A DNA stretch of 64,000 bases, taken from NCBI GenBank assembly GCA_020852955.1, contig JADYZW010000019.1, forward strand, positions 1-64,000, given 5' to 3'. The position numbers were made by a program, and so were the translations under genes. The stretch comes from Deltaproteobacteria bacterium (lineage in GTDB: Bacteria; Desulfobacterota; Binatia; UTPRO1). The notes beneath the pieces were generated by a model that worked only from the letters and a program-made list of their open reading frames with translations, had not been told where the DNA came from and did not search any database. Below, one piece after another: positions 40,747-49,644 of this stretch. Numbering within the stretch: the stretch's first letter is position 1; each line of letters opens with the position of its first letter.

Positions 40747-40929
40747 ATGAGTCCCGGCGTTCGCAGCTTCATGCTCGGGTTCGTGTTCGGCATCGTCGCG
40801 TGTATGGGATTCATTACCTATTACGGCGACCGCGGCGGTGATTGGCTGATCGAGATGGGCCGCAAGATGAAGACCGTCGCGCAGGGCGACGGTGCGCACT
40901 ACGAGACCCGTCACGTGCAAACCTACTGA
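40747..40929 (+). CDS. Small single-span membrane protein (60 aa)
   Basis: MSPGVRSFMLGFVFGIVACM and GFITYYG form one hydrophobic helix (about 8-27), followed by a charged tail (DWLIEMGRKMKTVAQGDG) ending HVQTY. GGAGGGGAAG ends just before ATG 40747, a strong ribosome site. It is separate from mltA (divergent) and converges on the aminotransferase gene. No family recognised; the size and topology suggest a regulatory or assembly partner of a membrane complex, which is speculation. Confidence 0.65.
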   Translation: MSPGVRSFMLGFVFGIVACMGFITYYGDRGGDWLIEMGRKMKTVAQGDGAHYETRHVQTY

Positions 40930-40941
40930 GCTCCGCCTCCG

Positions 40942-42135
40942 CTACGCCGCTCCGTAGGCCCGGCCGGCAGCGGCCACGCCGGATTCGGCGTCGCAGGCGA
41001 ATCCGTGGCGCGGCAGGAGGCGACCGAGCGCGCTGAGCAGCCGCCGTACGTTCGCCTCCGTGCTCGACTCGCCCATGAGGCCGATGCGCCAGGTCTGGCC
41101 CTTCAACGGACCGAGCCCGCCGCCGATCTCGATGTGGTCGTCCTCGAGGAGCGCCCGTCGCACGGCCGCGTCGTCGACGCCTGCCGGAATGCGGACGCTG
41201 GTCAACATCCAGAGCCGCCGCCCCGGCGCGACCGCCATCTCGAGGCCGAGCGCCTCGAGGCCCGCGACCAGCGCTTCGTGGCTGCGTCGATGGCGCGCGA
41301 AGCGTGCGTCGAGCCCTTCCTCCAGCACCACGCGGAGGGCTTCGTAGAGCGCGTAGTTCATGCTGATTGGCGCGGTGTGATGGTACACCCGCTCCTCGCC
41401 CCAGTACTTCTCGAGCATCGTGAGGTCGAGGTACCAGCTCCGCACCTGGTGCGTGCGGGCGCGCAGACGCTCGACGGCGCGCGGGCCGAACGTGACCGGC
41501 GACAGGCCCGGCGGGCAGCTCAGGCACTTCTGCGTTCCCGAGTAGGCCGCGTCGACTCCCATCCGGTCGATGTCGACGGGGCATCCGCCGAGCGACGTCA
41601 CGCAGTCGATGACGAAGAGCGCGCCGTGCTCGTGCGCGAGCCGGCTCGCCTCTTCGAGCGGCTGCCACGCTCCGGTCGAGGTCTCGGCATGCACGAGGGC
41701 GAGGAGCCGCGGCTTGCGCGCGCGGCCGAGCGCCGCCGCGATCGTCTCGGGCGGCACGACCTCGCCCCAGGGCGCCTCCGCGCGCACGACGGACGCGCCC
41801 GCGCGCTCCGCAACATCGGTGAGGCGCGTCCCGAATACGCCGTTCACGCCGATCACCACCTCGTCGCCGGGCTCGACCAGGTTCACGATCGTTGCTTCGA
41901 GCCCGGCGCTGCCGGTTCCCGAGATCGGGATCGTGAGGTCGTTCTTCGTGCCGAAGACCTCGCGCAGCATGCGCTTGGTCTCCTCCATGAGAGCCACGAA
42001 CGCCGGGTCGAGGTGGCCGACGAGCGGCAGACCGAGCGCGGCCAGGACGCGCGGATGGACCTGGCTCGGGCCGGGACCGAGCAGCAAGCGCTCGGGCGGC
42101 GGGAAGACCCTGGACGGTGGGATGAGGGACATCAT
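40942..42135 (-). CDS. Alanine/serine-glyoxylate aminotransferase, class V PLP enzyme
   Basis: Transfers an amino group from alanine or serine to glyoxylate, giving glycine. The 397-residue protein has [28 protein letters not shown] at the start, [44 protein letters not shown], and the PLP lysine in [17 protein letters not shown], in the order found in AGT. GAGG precedes ATG 42135; ATG 42156 is an alternative. It is divergent from glcDEF across 74 bases, so glycolate oxidation and glyoxylate transamination are encoded side by side. Confidence 0.9.
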   Translation of the reverse strand: MMSLIPPSRVFPPPERLLLGPGPSQVHPRVLAALGLPLVGHLDPAFVALMEETKRMLREVFGTKNDLTIPISGTGSAGLEATIVNLVEPGDEVVIGVNGVFGTRLTDVAERAGASVVRAEAPWGEVVPPETIAAALGRARKPRLLALVHAETSTGAWQPLEEASRLAHEHGALFVIDCVTSLGGCPVDIDRMGVDAAYSGTQKCLSCPPGLSPVTFGPRAVERLRARTHQVRSWYLDLTMLEKYWGEERVYHHTAPISMNYALYEALRVVLEEGLDARFARHRRSHEALVAGLEALGLEMAVAPGRRLWMLTSVRIPAGVDDAAVRRALLEDDHIEIGGGLGPLKGQTWRIGLMGESSTEANVRRLLSALGRLLPRHGFACDAESGVAAAGRAYGAA

Positions 42136-42195
42136 GGGCCTCGTGAGGTGTCGCATCTCGCGAGCGCGCCGGGCGGCGCGCTCGGTGCTTATTGT

Positions 42196-42203
42196 GGTAT
42201 CGT
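42196..42203 (+). promoter_or_regulatory. -10-like element before glcD
   Basis: GGTATCGT ends 6 bases before GTG 42210. No good -35 is visible, so an activator may be required. The same octamer shape lies before the CaiB-type gene, queE and the LOG gene. Confidence 0.4.
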
Positions 42204-42209
42204 CGCGCG

Positions 42210-43652
42210 GTGTCAACGTCGATCGCGCCATCGCCCGCGCTGGCGCGGGAACTCGCCGCGATCGTGGGCTCGGACGGCGTGATCGCGGACGCCGCGGCGC
42301 GGACCGTCTACGAATGCGACGGATACACCCTGGAGCGCGCGGTGCCGGATCTCGTCGTGCTGCCGCGGTCGACCGACGAGGTCGCGCGCGTCCTCCGCGC
42401 CGCGTGGCGGGCCGGGGTGCCGTTCGTACCACGTGGCGCGGGCACCGGGCTCTCGGGCGGGTGCCTCGCGGCCCCGGCGCGACTCGTCGTCGGCACGAGC
42501 CGGATGCGGGCCATTCGCGCGATCGACGTTCCGAATCGGCGCGTGACCGCGGAGGCCGGCGTCGTGAACGCGGAGGTGTCGCGCGTCGTGCGGGCGGCGG
42601 GTCTGCACTACGCGCCCGATCCGTCGAGCCAGAACGCCTGCACGATCGGGGGCAACGTCGCCGAGAACTCGGGCGGACCGCACACCTTGAAGTACGGCGT
42701 GACGACCAATCACGTCCTGGCGGTGGAGCTCGTCCTACCGGACGGCGAGGTGGTGCCGCTCGGCGACGGCGTCGACGACGGCGTCGGCTACGATCTCACC
42801 GGCGTCGTGTGCGGCGCGGAGGGTACGATGGGCATCGTGACGGCGGCGACGCTGCGCCTCGTGCCGCTGCCCGAGTCCGTGGTGACGCTGCTCGCGGTGT
42901 TTGCGACGGTGGCCGAGGCGAGCGCGACGGTGTCGGCGATCATCGCGGCCGGCATCGTCCCGGCCGCGCTCGAGATGATGGACCGGACGATCGTGGCGGC
43001 CGTGGAGGCGGCCTTTCGCGTCGGCTTCCCGACCGATGCCGGCGCCGTGCTCATCATCGAGATCGACGGGGACGCCGCCGGGCTTCCCGCGACGGCGCAA
43101 CGGATCGAGGATCTCTGCCGCCGGGACGGCGCGCGTGAGGTGCGGCGGGCGGTCGACGCCGCGGCGCGCGCCGCGCTCTGGACGAGTCGCAAGCGCGCGT
43201 TCGGCGCCGTCGGGCGGCTGTCCCCGAGCTACTGCACGCAGGACGGCGTCGTGCCGCGCACGCGGCTCCCGGAGATCCTCGCGCGCATCGAGGACGCTGC
43301 GGCGCGCTACGGGCTCCGCATCGGCAACGTGTTCCACGCCGGGGACGGCAACATCCATCCGATCGTGCTCTACGACGAGCGCGATCCCGAGGAGGCGGCG
43401 CGCGCCCTCGCGGCCGGACGCGACATCCTGCGCGCGTGTCTCGAGCTCGGCGGCAGCGTGACGGGTGAGCACGGCATCGGCGTCGAGAAGATGGCCGAGC
43501 TCGCTCTCGCGTTCGGCACCGACGATCTCGCGCTCATGCGGCGTGTGCGCGGCGTCTTCGATCCCGACGGGCGCGCCAATCCGGGGAAGATCTTCCCGAC
43601 GCCGGGCGGGTGCGTCGAACCGCGCGCGCCGCGCCGGCGAGCCGCGCTGTGA
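42210..43652 (+). CDS. glcD: Glycolate oxidase subunit GlcD (FAD-linked)
   Basis: Oxidises glycolate (or D-lactate) to glyoxylate. 480 residues with the PCMH-type FAD domain: [14 protein letters not shown] (about 75-88), [28 protein letters not shown] and [24 protein letters not shown]. The C-terminal FAD-oxidase domain ends in [10 protein letters not shown] and [14 protein letters not shown], with [13 protein letters not shown] before it. GTG 42210 is preferred over TTG 42192, which overlaps the -10-like element. It is joined to glcE by a GTGA overlap. Confidence 0.93.
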   Translation: MSTSIAPSPALARELAAIVGSDGVIADAAARTVYECDGYTLERAVPDLVVLPRSTDEVARVLRAAWRAGVPFVPRGAGTGLSGGCLAAPARLVVGTSRMRAIRAIDVPNRRVTAEAGVVNAEVSRVVRAAGLHYAPDPSSQNACTIGGNVAENSGGPHTLKYGVTTNHVLAVELVLPDGEVVPLGDGVDDGVGYDLTGVVCGAEGTMGIVTAATLRLVPLPESVVTLLAVFATVAEASATVSAIIAAGIVPAALEMMDRTIVAAVEAAFRVGFPTDAGAVLIIEIDGDAAGLPATAQRIEDLCRRDGAREVRRAVDAAARAALWTSRKRAFGAVGRLSPSYCTQDGVVPRTRLPEILARIEDAAARYGLRIGNVFHAGDGNIHPIVLYDERDPEEAARALAAGRDILRACLELGGSVTGEHGIGVEKMAELALAFGTDDLALMRRVRGVFDPDGRANPGKIFPTPGGCVEPRAPRRRAAL

Positions 43653-44944
43653 CGGCGGGCTCTCCGCCGCCGGCGGTCGCCGCGGCCGTCGCCGCGCGGC
43701 TCGGTTGCTCGGTCGACGCGGCGGACGAGGCGCGCGCCGCGTGGATCGTCGGGGGCGTGACGCCGGCACTGGTCGCGCGTCCCGCCGCCGCCGACGAGCT
43801 CGCGGCGACGGTCGGCGCGGTCGCCGCGGCGGGCGGTGCGCTCGTGCCGCTCGGGCGGGGCGCCCACCGCGACCTCGGCCACGCCCCGACCCGCTACGAC
43901 GTCGCGCTGGTGACCGACCGCCTGGCGCGCCTCCTCGACTACGCGCCCGCCGACATGACGGTCACCGTCGAGGCCGGCGTCACGTTGGCCGAGTTGTCCG
44001 CGGCGCTGGCGCGCGAAGGCCAGTGGCTCGCGATCGAGCCGCCGCTGCCCGCGGCCACGACCGTCGGCGGGCTCCTGGCGGCCGACCGCTCCGGGTGGCT
44101 CGCGGCCTCGCAAGGGCGGGTGCGCGACGTGGTCATCGGAATCGGCGTCGTGACCGCGGACGGCGTGCGCGCGCGCGGCGGCGGTCGCGTGGTGAAGAAC
44201 GTCGCCGGCTACGATCTCATGAAGCTCTTCATCGGCTCGCTCGGCTCGCTCGCCGTGGTCACCGACGCCACGTTCAAGGTGCGGCCCCTCCCCGAGCGCC
44301 AGCACGGTCTCGTGCTCCGCGGCCGCACCGCGTCGGCCGGGCTCGCGCTCGGCGCCGCGGTCGAAGGGGCCCTCGCCGTGGCCGTGGCGGGCCCGCTCGG
44401 AAGCGGGCCGGACACCGCGGCCGTCGTCGTGCGCCTCGGCGGCGTCGAGGCCGACGTCGGCGCGCAGCGCGCGCGGGTGCGCGAGCTCGCGCGGCGCCAC
44501 GGCGCCGAGGTCGAGCTCGACGCGGACGCCGCCGATCCCGCCGTCGCCGCGCGCTTCTCGATGGTGCGAGACTTCCCGGTCTCCGGCGCCGGCCGACTGG
44601 CGGTTCGATTCGCCTGCCTGCCGTCGCGACTCGACGCGCTCGTGCGCGGCGCGCGCGCCGCCGTCGCGCGCCTGCGGGGCGCGTGGCACGCCGATCCGCG
44701 GCGCGGGATCGCGTTGCTGGAGGTCGCGGAGGCCGAAGGGGCCGCGGCGACGCTTGCCGAGCTCGCGCGCGTCGCCGTCGCCCACGCGGCGCACCTCGTC
44801 GTCGAGCGGTGGCCGCTCGCGCTCGCGTCGGGCATCGCGGTATGGCGGCCGATGCCGGCCGCGCTGCCGCTCATGCGCCGGATGAAGGCCGCGCTCGATC
44901 CCGTCGGCGTGCTGGCGCCGGGCCGCTTTGTGGGGCGGATCTGA
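43649..44944 (+). CDS. glcE: Glycolate oxidase FAD-binding subunit GlcE
   Basis: 431 residues, FAD-binding PCMH fold: LVPLGRGAHRDLGHAPTRYD, VTVEAGVTLAELSAALAREGQWLAIEPP, VGGLLAADRSGW and KNVAGYDLMKLFIGSLGSLAVVTDATFKV in the order of GlcE. The C-terminus ends LDPVGVLAPGRFVGRI, the family ending. It starts with a GTG that overlaps the glcD stop, and its own stop overlaps the glcF ATG by one base. Confidence 0.9.
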   Translation: MTAGSPPPAVAAAVAARLGCSVDAADEARAAWIVGGVTPALVARPAAADELAATVGAVAAAGGALVPLGRGAHRDLGHAPTRYDVALVTDRLARLLDYAPADMTVTVEAGVTLAELSAALAREGQWLAIEPPLPAATTVGGLLAADRSGWLAASQGRVRDVVIGIGVVTADGVRARGGGRVVKNVAGYDLMKLFIGSLGSLAVVTDATFKVRPLPERQHGLVLRGRTASAGLALGAAVEGALAVAVAGPLGSGPDTAAVVVRLGGVEADVGAQRARVRELARRHGAEVELDADAADPAVAARFSMVRDFPVSGAGRLAVRFACLPSRLDALVRGARAAVARLRGAWHADPRRGIALLEVAEAEGAAATLAELARVAVAHAAHLVVERWPLALASGIAVWRPMPAALPLMRRMKAALDPVGVLAPGRFVGRI

Positions 44945-46233
44945 TGGCGCACGGACGTCGCGCTGCCCTCCCGCCCGGCGGCTTCGTGCCGACGGAGCGA
45001 TTGCTCGACTGCGTGCATTGCGGTCTCTGCCAGACCGCGTGTCCGACCTACCTCACGCTCGGAACCGAGGCGGATTCTCCGCGCGGACGCATCCATCTCA
45101 TGCGCGCGCTGCAGGAGGGGCGGCTCACGCTCGATGCCGACGCCGTCGGCTATCTCGATCGCTGCCTCGGGTGTCGTGGCTGCGAGACGGCCTGTCCGTC
45201 CGGGGTCGCCTACGGCGAGCTCATCGAAGCCGTGCGGCCGTGGGTCGAAGCGCGCTACCGACGTCCGCTCCCGGAGCGGTGGCGGCGGCGCCTCATCGTC
45301 CGCGCGCTCACGACGCCGCGACTCCTGCGCGCGCTCGTGACGCCGCTGCGGGCGCTCGATCGGCTCGGCCTGCTCGCGAGCGGCCGCGCGCTCGCCGCGC
45401 GCGTGGTCCCAGGCGCGCGCCTGCTGCCGACGTCGGTTCCGCCGCGCGCCGCGCCGCCGTCGGCGATCGCGGCGGGCGATGCGCGTGCGGCGCCCGTCCA
45501 CCTCGTGCCCGGCTGCGTGATGCCGGAACTCTGCGGCGACACCGTGCGGAGCACGGCGCGCGTGCTGGCGGCGAACGGGTGGCGCGTGATCGTCCCCCCC
45601 GCCGTCGGGTGCTGCGGTGCGCTCGCCCTGCACGCCGGCGAGCGCGGGGCCGCGCTCGCTGCGGCGCGTCGGACGCTCGACGCGCTCGTCGCGGCGGCCC
45701 CGACGGACGACGGCCCGCCGATCGTGGTGACGGCGGCCGGGTGCGGCGCGATGATGAAGGGATGGGGCGCGCTCTTCACGGAGGATCCGGCGCGCGCGGC
45801 CGCGGCGGCGAGCGTCGCGCACCGCGTCCGCGATGCGACGGAGCTCCTGGCGTCGCGGCCGCTTCGCGTTCCGGCGGCGCTTCCGCCGCGGCGGGTCGCC
45901 TATCACGATCCGTGTCATCTCGCCCATGCACAGGGCATCCGGGACGCGCCGCGCGCGCTCCTCGCCGCCATTCCCGGCGTCACGCTGGTCGCGATGGAGG
46001 ACGAGGATCTCTGCTGCGGGAGCGCGGGCCACTACAACGTCATGCAGCCGGCGATGGCCCGCACGCTGGTGGCGCGGAAGGTGGCCGCCATCCGGGCGAG
46101 CGGCGTCGACCTCGTCGCGACGGCGAACGCCGGGTGCGCGCTCCAGCTCGCGGCCGGCCTGCGCGCCGCCGCGCTCGCGATCCCGGTGCGCCACGTCGTC
46201 GAGCTGCTCGCCGAGGCGTACGACCGGTATTGA
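44944..46233 (+). CDS. glcF: Glycolate oxidase iron-sulfur subunit GlcF
   Basis: 429 residues. Two ferredoxin-type clusters at the N-terminus: CVHCGLCQTACP (near residue 23) and CLGCRGCETACP (near 75). They are followed by two CCG domains (PGCVMPELCGD with GCCGALALHAGE, and YHDPCHLAH with DLCCGSAGHYN) typical of heterodisulfide reductase-like electron carriers. With GlcD and GlcE it forms the membrane-associated complex that passes electrons to quinone. Last gene of the operon. Confidence 0.95.
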   Translation: MAHGRRAALPPGGFVPTERLLDCVHCGLCQTACPTYLTLGTEADSPRGRIHLMRALQEGRLTLDADAVGYLDRCLGCRGCETACPSGVAYGELIEAVRPWVEARYRRPLPERWRRRLIVRALTTPRLLRALVTPLRALDRLGLLASGRALAARVVPGARLLPTSVPPRAAPPSAIAAGDARAAPVHLVPGCVMPELCGDTVRSTARVLAANGWRVIVPPAVGCCGALALHAGERGAALAAARRTLDALVAAAPTDDGPPIVVTAAGCGAMMKGWGALFTEDPARAAAAASVAHRVRDATELLASRPLRVPAALPPRRVAYHDPCHLAHAQGIRDAPRALLAAIPGVTLVAMEDEDLCCGSAGHYNVMQPAMARTLVARKVAAIRASGVDLVATANAGCALQLAAGLRAAALAIPVRHVVELLAEAYDRY

Positions 46234-46383
46234 CGTTCGCCCGTCGGTGATGCGGCAGTTTTGTGCCGTTCGCGCCGATGCCTTCCCGGCGCCCCCGGCG
46301 TCGGAGCATCGGTCGTTCGCGTGGTTCCGGTGGCCGGGCGCCTGCCTCCCGCCTGGCATGACAGTTGCTGCCGGGCCTGGGAG

Positions 46384-47178
46384 ATGGCCGAGCCCGTCCC
46401 GCGTACCCCGCCGTTCGACCGCACCGAGGTGCGTTGCGCGGCCGGTGTCTACGTGACCCTGGCGGTCGCGACCGCGCTCGTCGCGCTCACGGCGCAAGGC
46501 GCTTGGGCGCCCTTCGCGGCCCTGGCGCTCCTGCCGATCTTCGGGGTCGCGCTCGTCGACGCGACGCGCACGGCGGCAAGGGTCTGGCGGGACTGGCGGG
46601 CCTACGAGCTCGGCGTGAACGTCAAGCGCGCGCTCGCGACGCTGCGTCCCGCGTACCGCGTCGTGACGCGCGAGCCGACGCTCACCGAACGCGATCGGCA
46701 CGTCGCGATCGGTCCGAATGGCGTGTTCCTCATCGTGTCGAGCAACGACGGCGGCCGGATCACCGCGTCCGACCAGAGGCTCTTCGTGAACGCGCGTCTC
46801 CCGTGGCGAAACCTCGTGGAGGACTGTCGCGTCGAGGCGCTGCGCGTCGCCGATCGGGCGCGCGGCGCGCTCGGGCGGCCGGTGCCCGTGCACGCGGTGC
46901 TGTGCTTCACGCGCGCTCTCGTCGCCGTCGGGCAGGAGATCCGCGGCGTGAAGATCGTCCAGGTGCCGCGCCTCGCGCGTCTGATCGAGAGCGTGGCCGC
47001 GCCGGCCCCGCTCGGCGAGCGGGACATCGAGACGGTGCGGGCGAGCTTGGTCGCGGCGACGTCCGCGGCGCCGGCGCACAAGGTTCTCCGGTTGACGCCG
47101 CGGCGCGCGGCCGCGCAGGTCGAGCGTCCGTTGACGATCGTCGGGAGGTCGTCGCGACCGCATCGCCGTCTCTGGTAG
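46384..47178 (+). CDS. NERD-like domain membrane protein, degenerate active site
   Basis: 264 residues: two adjacent transmembrane helices (GVYVTLAVATALVALTAQG and FAALALLPIFGVALVD), then a NERD-like domain: ELGVNVKRALATLRPAYRVVTREP, DRHVAIGPNGVFLIVSSNDGG and VHAVLCFTR. In nuclease-related domains the core is D-HVVVGPGGVFVIETKN with catalytic Glu and Lys; here the Asp remains but the E-x-K positions read V-x-S, so nuclease activity is unlikely. ATG 46384 was chosen because the upstream in-frame sequence is not domain-like. It stands alone between glcF and the cold-shock gene. Confidence 0.7.
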   Translation: MAEPVPRTPPFDRTEVRCAAGVYVTLAVATALVALTAQGAWAPFAALALLPIFGVALVDATRTAARVWRDWRAYELGVNVKRALATLRPAYRVVTREPTLTERDRHVAIGPNGVFLIVSSNDGGRITASDQRLFVNARLPWRNLVEDCRVEALRVADRARGALGRPVPVHAVLCFTRALVAVGQEIRGVKIVQVPRLARLIESVAAPAPLGERDIETVRASLVAATSAAPAHKVLRLTPRRAAAQVERPLTIVGRSSRPHRRLW

Positions 47179-47193
47179 AGCGGCGTTCGCCGC

Positions 47194-47210
47194 TGCAAGT
47201 ATCACTTGCA
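47194..47210. repeat. Palindrome overlapping the cold-shock -35
   Basis: TGCAAGT-ATC-ACTTGCA, perfect 7-base arms around three bases; its right arm contains most of the TTGCAA -35. A 6-bp hairpin (AGCGGC/GCCGCT) lies just upstream and may end the NERD transcript. Confidence 0.5.
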
Positions 47211-47234
47211 ATGCGAAAATCGAGTTGCTAGGAG
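47206..47234 (+). promoter_or_regulatory. Candidate promoter of the cold-shock gene
   Basis: TTGCAA (47206-47211), 17 bases, TAGGAG (47229-47234). A start near 47241 gives a leader of about 120 bases, as in cspA-type thermosensing mRNAs. Confidence 0.6.
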
Positions 47235-47361
47235 GGCGCGCAGTCGTGAGGTGAAGGTAGTACGTCCGTGGAACGGCCGTGGCGAAACTTGCCGCGGCTT
47301 TGTCTTATGGCAGCGAATCTTCCCTCGATGACGAGTCTAACGGACGAAAGGAGGGGAGATT

Positions 47362-47565
47362 ATGGCTGTCGGTCACGTGAAGTGGTTCAATCCCGAGAAG
47401 GGCTTCGGCTTCATCCGCCAGGAGAATGGCGAGGACGTGTTCGTGCACTACTCGGCGATCTCGGGCGAGGGGTTCCGAACGCTCGAAGAGGGTCAGAAGG
47501 TCGAGTTCGAGATCACCAAGGGCCCGAAGGGTCTGCAGGCCTCCAACGTCACCAAAGCTGCGTAA
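47362..47565 (+). CDS. Cold-shock domain protein, CspA family
   Basis: 67 residues forming one OB-fold that binds single-stranded RNA and DNA. The RNP1 and RNP2 motifs are GFGFI (GFGFIRQ near residue 14) and VFVHY (DVFVHYSAI near 27), after [20 protein letters not shown] precedes ATG 47362 by three bases. A textbook intrinsic terminator follows, so the transcript is monocistronic. Whether it is cold-induced or a general RNA chaperone cannot be read here, but the long leader favours post-transcriptional control. Confidence 0.96.
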   Translation: MAVGHVKWFNPEKGFGFIRQENGEDVFVHYSAISGEGFRTLEEGQKVEFEITKGPKGLQASNVTKAA

Positions 47566-47601
47566 GGCGTTCGCGCCCGCGCACTGACCCATCCGGTTAC
47601 G

Positions 47602-47632
47602 GCCCCGGGGGCTTCGGCCCCCGGGGCTTTTT
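47602..47632 (+). terminator. Intrinsic terminator of the cold-shock gene
   Basis: An 11-bp GC stem (47602-47612 with 47617-47627) closed by a cUUCGg tetraloop and followed by TTTTT (47628-47632). Confidence 0.95.
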
Positions 47633-47648
47633 CGTTGGACGACAGTGC

Positions 47649-48434
47649 CTGGCCGCCGGCGCCTTCCTCGCGTCGCGCGCGGACGCGGCGCCGCTTCGCG
47701 GTCGCATCGTCGACCTCACGCACGCCTTCGGGGCGCAAACCATCTACTGGCCGACCGAGGCGACGGGCTTCGTCCTGTCGCCCGAGCGCGCGGGGGTGAC
47801 GGAGGAGGGCTACTACTATGCGAGCAACGCGCTCGCCGCACCCGAGCACGGCGGGACGCACCTCGACGCTCCGCTGCATTTCTGGGCGGAAGGCGAGTCG
47901 GTCGACGCCGTGCCGCTCGAGCGGTTGATCGGCCCGGGCGTCGTGATCGACGTGCGCGCAGCCGTCGCCGCGAGCCGCGATCATCAGGTGAGCGTCGACG
48001 ATCTCCTCGCGTGGGAACGAGCGCACGGCCTCATCCCGCCAGGGGCGATCGTTCTGCTCCACACGGGATTCGGCGCGCACTGGCCCGACCGACGGCGGTA
48101 CCTCGGCACGGAGGAGCGCGGCGAGGCCGCGGTCGCGCAGCTGCACTTCCCGGGCCTCTTGCCGCATGCGGCCGCATGGCTCGCCGATACCCGCAAGGTC
48201 CACGCGGTCGGGCTCGACACGGCGAGCATCGACTACGGCCAGTCGAAGCGCTTCGAGAGCCACGTCGCGCTCTTCCGGCGCGGGGTGCCGGCGTTCGAGA
48301 ACGTCGCGAACCTGGAGCGCCTGCCGGCGAAGGGCTTCACCGTGATCGCGTTACCGATGAAGATCGCCGGGGGGAGCGGCGCGCCGCTCCGCATCGTCGC
48401 GGTGCTCGACGGACCGGGATCGGTCAAGAAGTAG
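47649..48434 (+). CDS. Cyclase family protein (kynurenine formamidase-like), start unclear
   Basis: A metal-dependent hydrolase of the cyclase/arylformamidase family. GRIVDLTHAFGAQTIYWPT begins the domain, and the metal motif HGGTHLDAPLHF follows. HALYD-type residues occur in GLDTASIDYG. The N-terminus (LAAGAFLASRADA) looks like the end of a secretory signal. No ATG, GTG or TTG occurs in frame between the cold-shock terminator and the conserved domain; the start shown is CTG 47649 as a placeholder. The true start may be non-canonical, or the first codons may be lost or frameshifted. It is followed by an M20 amidohydrolase gene in the same direction. Confidence 0.75.
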   Translation: MAAGAFLASRADAAPLRGRIVDLTHAFGAQTIYWPTEATGFVLSPERAGVTEEGYYYASNALAAPEHGGTHLDAPLHFWAEGESVDAVPLERLIGPGVVIDVRAAVAASRDHQVSVDDLLAWERAHGLIPPGAIVLLHTGFGAHWPDRRRYLGTEERGEAAVAQLHFPGLLPHAAAWLADTRKVHAVGLDTASIDYGQSKRFESHVALFRRGVPAFENVANLERLPAKGFTVIALPMKIAGGSGAPLRIVAVLDGPGSVKK

Positions 48435-48456
48435 CCATTCCGAGAGGAGACATCCC

Positions 48457-49614
48457 ATGGACGCCAAGGCCGGCGCGCGTGAGCGCCTCGAGAATCGGCG
48501 CGAGGACCTCGTCGCGCTCAGTCACCGCATCCACGCGCATCCCGAGCTGGGGTTCGAGGAGGAGCGCGCGGCCGGATGGCTCTGCGACGACCTCGCCGAC
48601 GCCGGCTTCGAGGTCACGCGCGGCGTCGGGGAGCTGCCGACCGCCTTCGTGGCGCGCGCGGGGAGCGGCCCGCTGCACGTCGCGTTCTGCGCGGAGTACG
48701 ACGCGCTTCCCGGCATCGGCCATGCCTGCGGCCACAACATGATCGCCGCGATGGCGGTCGGCGCCGCGTCGGCGGCCGCGTGCGTCGCCGACGACGTCGG
48801 CCTTACCGTGAGCGTGATCGGCACCCCCGCCGAGGAGGGGGGCGGCGGCAAGATCCTCCTCCTCGACCGCGGAGTCTTCGCCGGCGTCCACGCGGCCATG
48901 ATGGTGCACCCCGCGCCGGTGGACGTCGTCGAGCAGCCGTTCCTCGCCTGCGCGCAGTTCGAGGTCCGGTATACGGGCAAGGAGGCGCACGCCTCGGCGT
49001 TCCCCGAGCGCGGCGTCAACGCGGCCGACGCATTGACCGTGGCGCAGACCGCGATTGGCTGCCTCCGCCAGCACATCCGGCAGACGGACCGCGTCCACGG
49101 GATCGTCACGCATGGTGGCGACGCGCCGAACGTCGTGCCGGCGCACACCGCGGCGCACTACATCGTCCGCGCTCGGACGCTCGGCGAGCTCGACGAGGTC
49201 CGCGACAAGGTCGTGCGCTGCTTCGAGGCGGGAGCGCTCGCGACCGGCTCCACGCTCGAGATCAAGCAGGATCACCCGCCGTACGCGGAGGTGAAGGTCG
49301 ACGCCGAGATCGCCGCCGCGTATCGCCGGAACGCGGTCACGCTCGGTCGCGTCCTTCCGGAGCTCGGCCCGGTGCTCGAGCGCATGGCGGGGTCGACCGA
49401 CATGGGAAACGTGTCGCTCGCGCTGCCGTCGATCCATCCGATGATCGGCATCGAGTCGCTCCCGGCGGTGAACCACCAGCCGGAGTTCACCGCGCACTGC
49501 GCGACGCCCGTCGCGGACCGCGCCGTCATGGACGGGGCGCTGGCGATGGCGTGGACGGCGATCGATCTCACCCGCGCTCCGGCGATGGGGACGCGCTTGC
49601 GCGCGCCACGCTGA
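48457..49614 (+). CDS. M20-family metal-dependent amidohydrolase
   Basis: 385 residues with the two-domain M20 plan: metal ligands in ALSHRIHAHPELGFEEE, AEYDALPGIGHACGHNM and TPAEEGGGGKILL (Glu pair), then the dimerisation domain (YTGKEAHASAFPERGVNAADALT), and the closing GSTDMGNVSLALPSIHPMIGI. The closest types are p-aminobenzoyl-glutamate or N-acyl amino acid hydrolases (AbgB-like). GAGAGGAG precedes ATG 48457. The upstream cyclase and downstream dicarboxylate symporter suggest catabolism of an amide-linked amino acid derivative, an inference from order. Confidence 0.9.
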   Translation: MDAKAGARERLENRREDLVALSHRIHAHPELGFEEERAAGWLCDDLADAGFEVTRGVGELPTAFVARAGSGPLHVAFCAEYDALPGIGHACGHNMIAAMAVGAASAAACVADDVGLTVSVIGTPAEEGGGGKILLLDRGVFAGVHAAMMVHPAPVDVVEQPFLACAQFEVRYTGKEAHASAFPERGVNAADALTVAQTAIGCLRQHIRQTDRVHGIVTHGGDAPNVVPAHTAAHYIVRARTLGELDEVRDKVVRCFEAGALATGSTLEIKQDHPPYAEVKVDAEIAAAYRRNAVTLGRVLPELGPVLERMAGSTDMGNVSLALPSIHPMIGIESLPAVNHQPEFTAHCATPVADRAVMDGALAMAWTAIDLTRAPAMGTRLRAPR

Positions 49615-49626
49615 GCCTGGCGGCCT

Positions 49627-49641
49627 CCGGCGTCGCGCCGG
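49627..49641. terminator. Short hairpin between convergent genes
   Basis: CCGGCG (49627-49632) pairs with CGCCGG (49636-49641) with a 3-base loop. It lies in the 30-base gap between the M20 and symporter stops; no U-tract. Confidence 0.35.
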
Positions 49642-49644
49642 CCG

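Noticed and set aside
44209..47211. A 1000-codon minus-strand frame over glcE, glcF and the NERD gene
   Set aside because: Shadow of strongly supported plus-strand genes; no domain.
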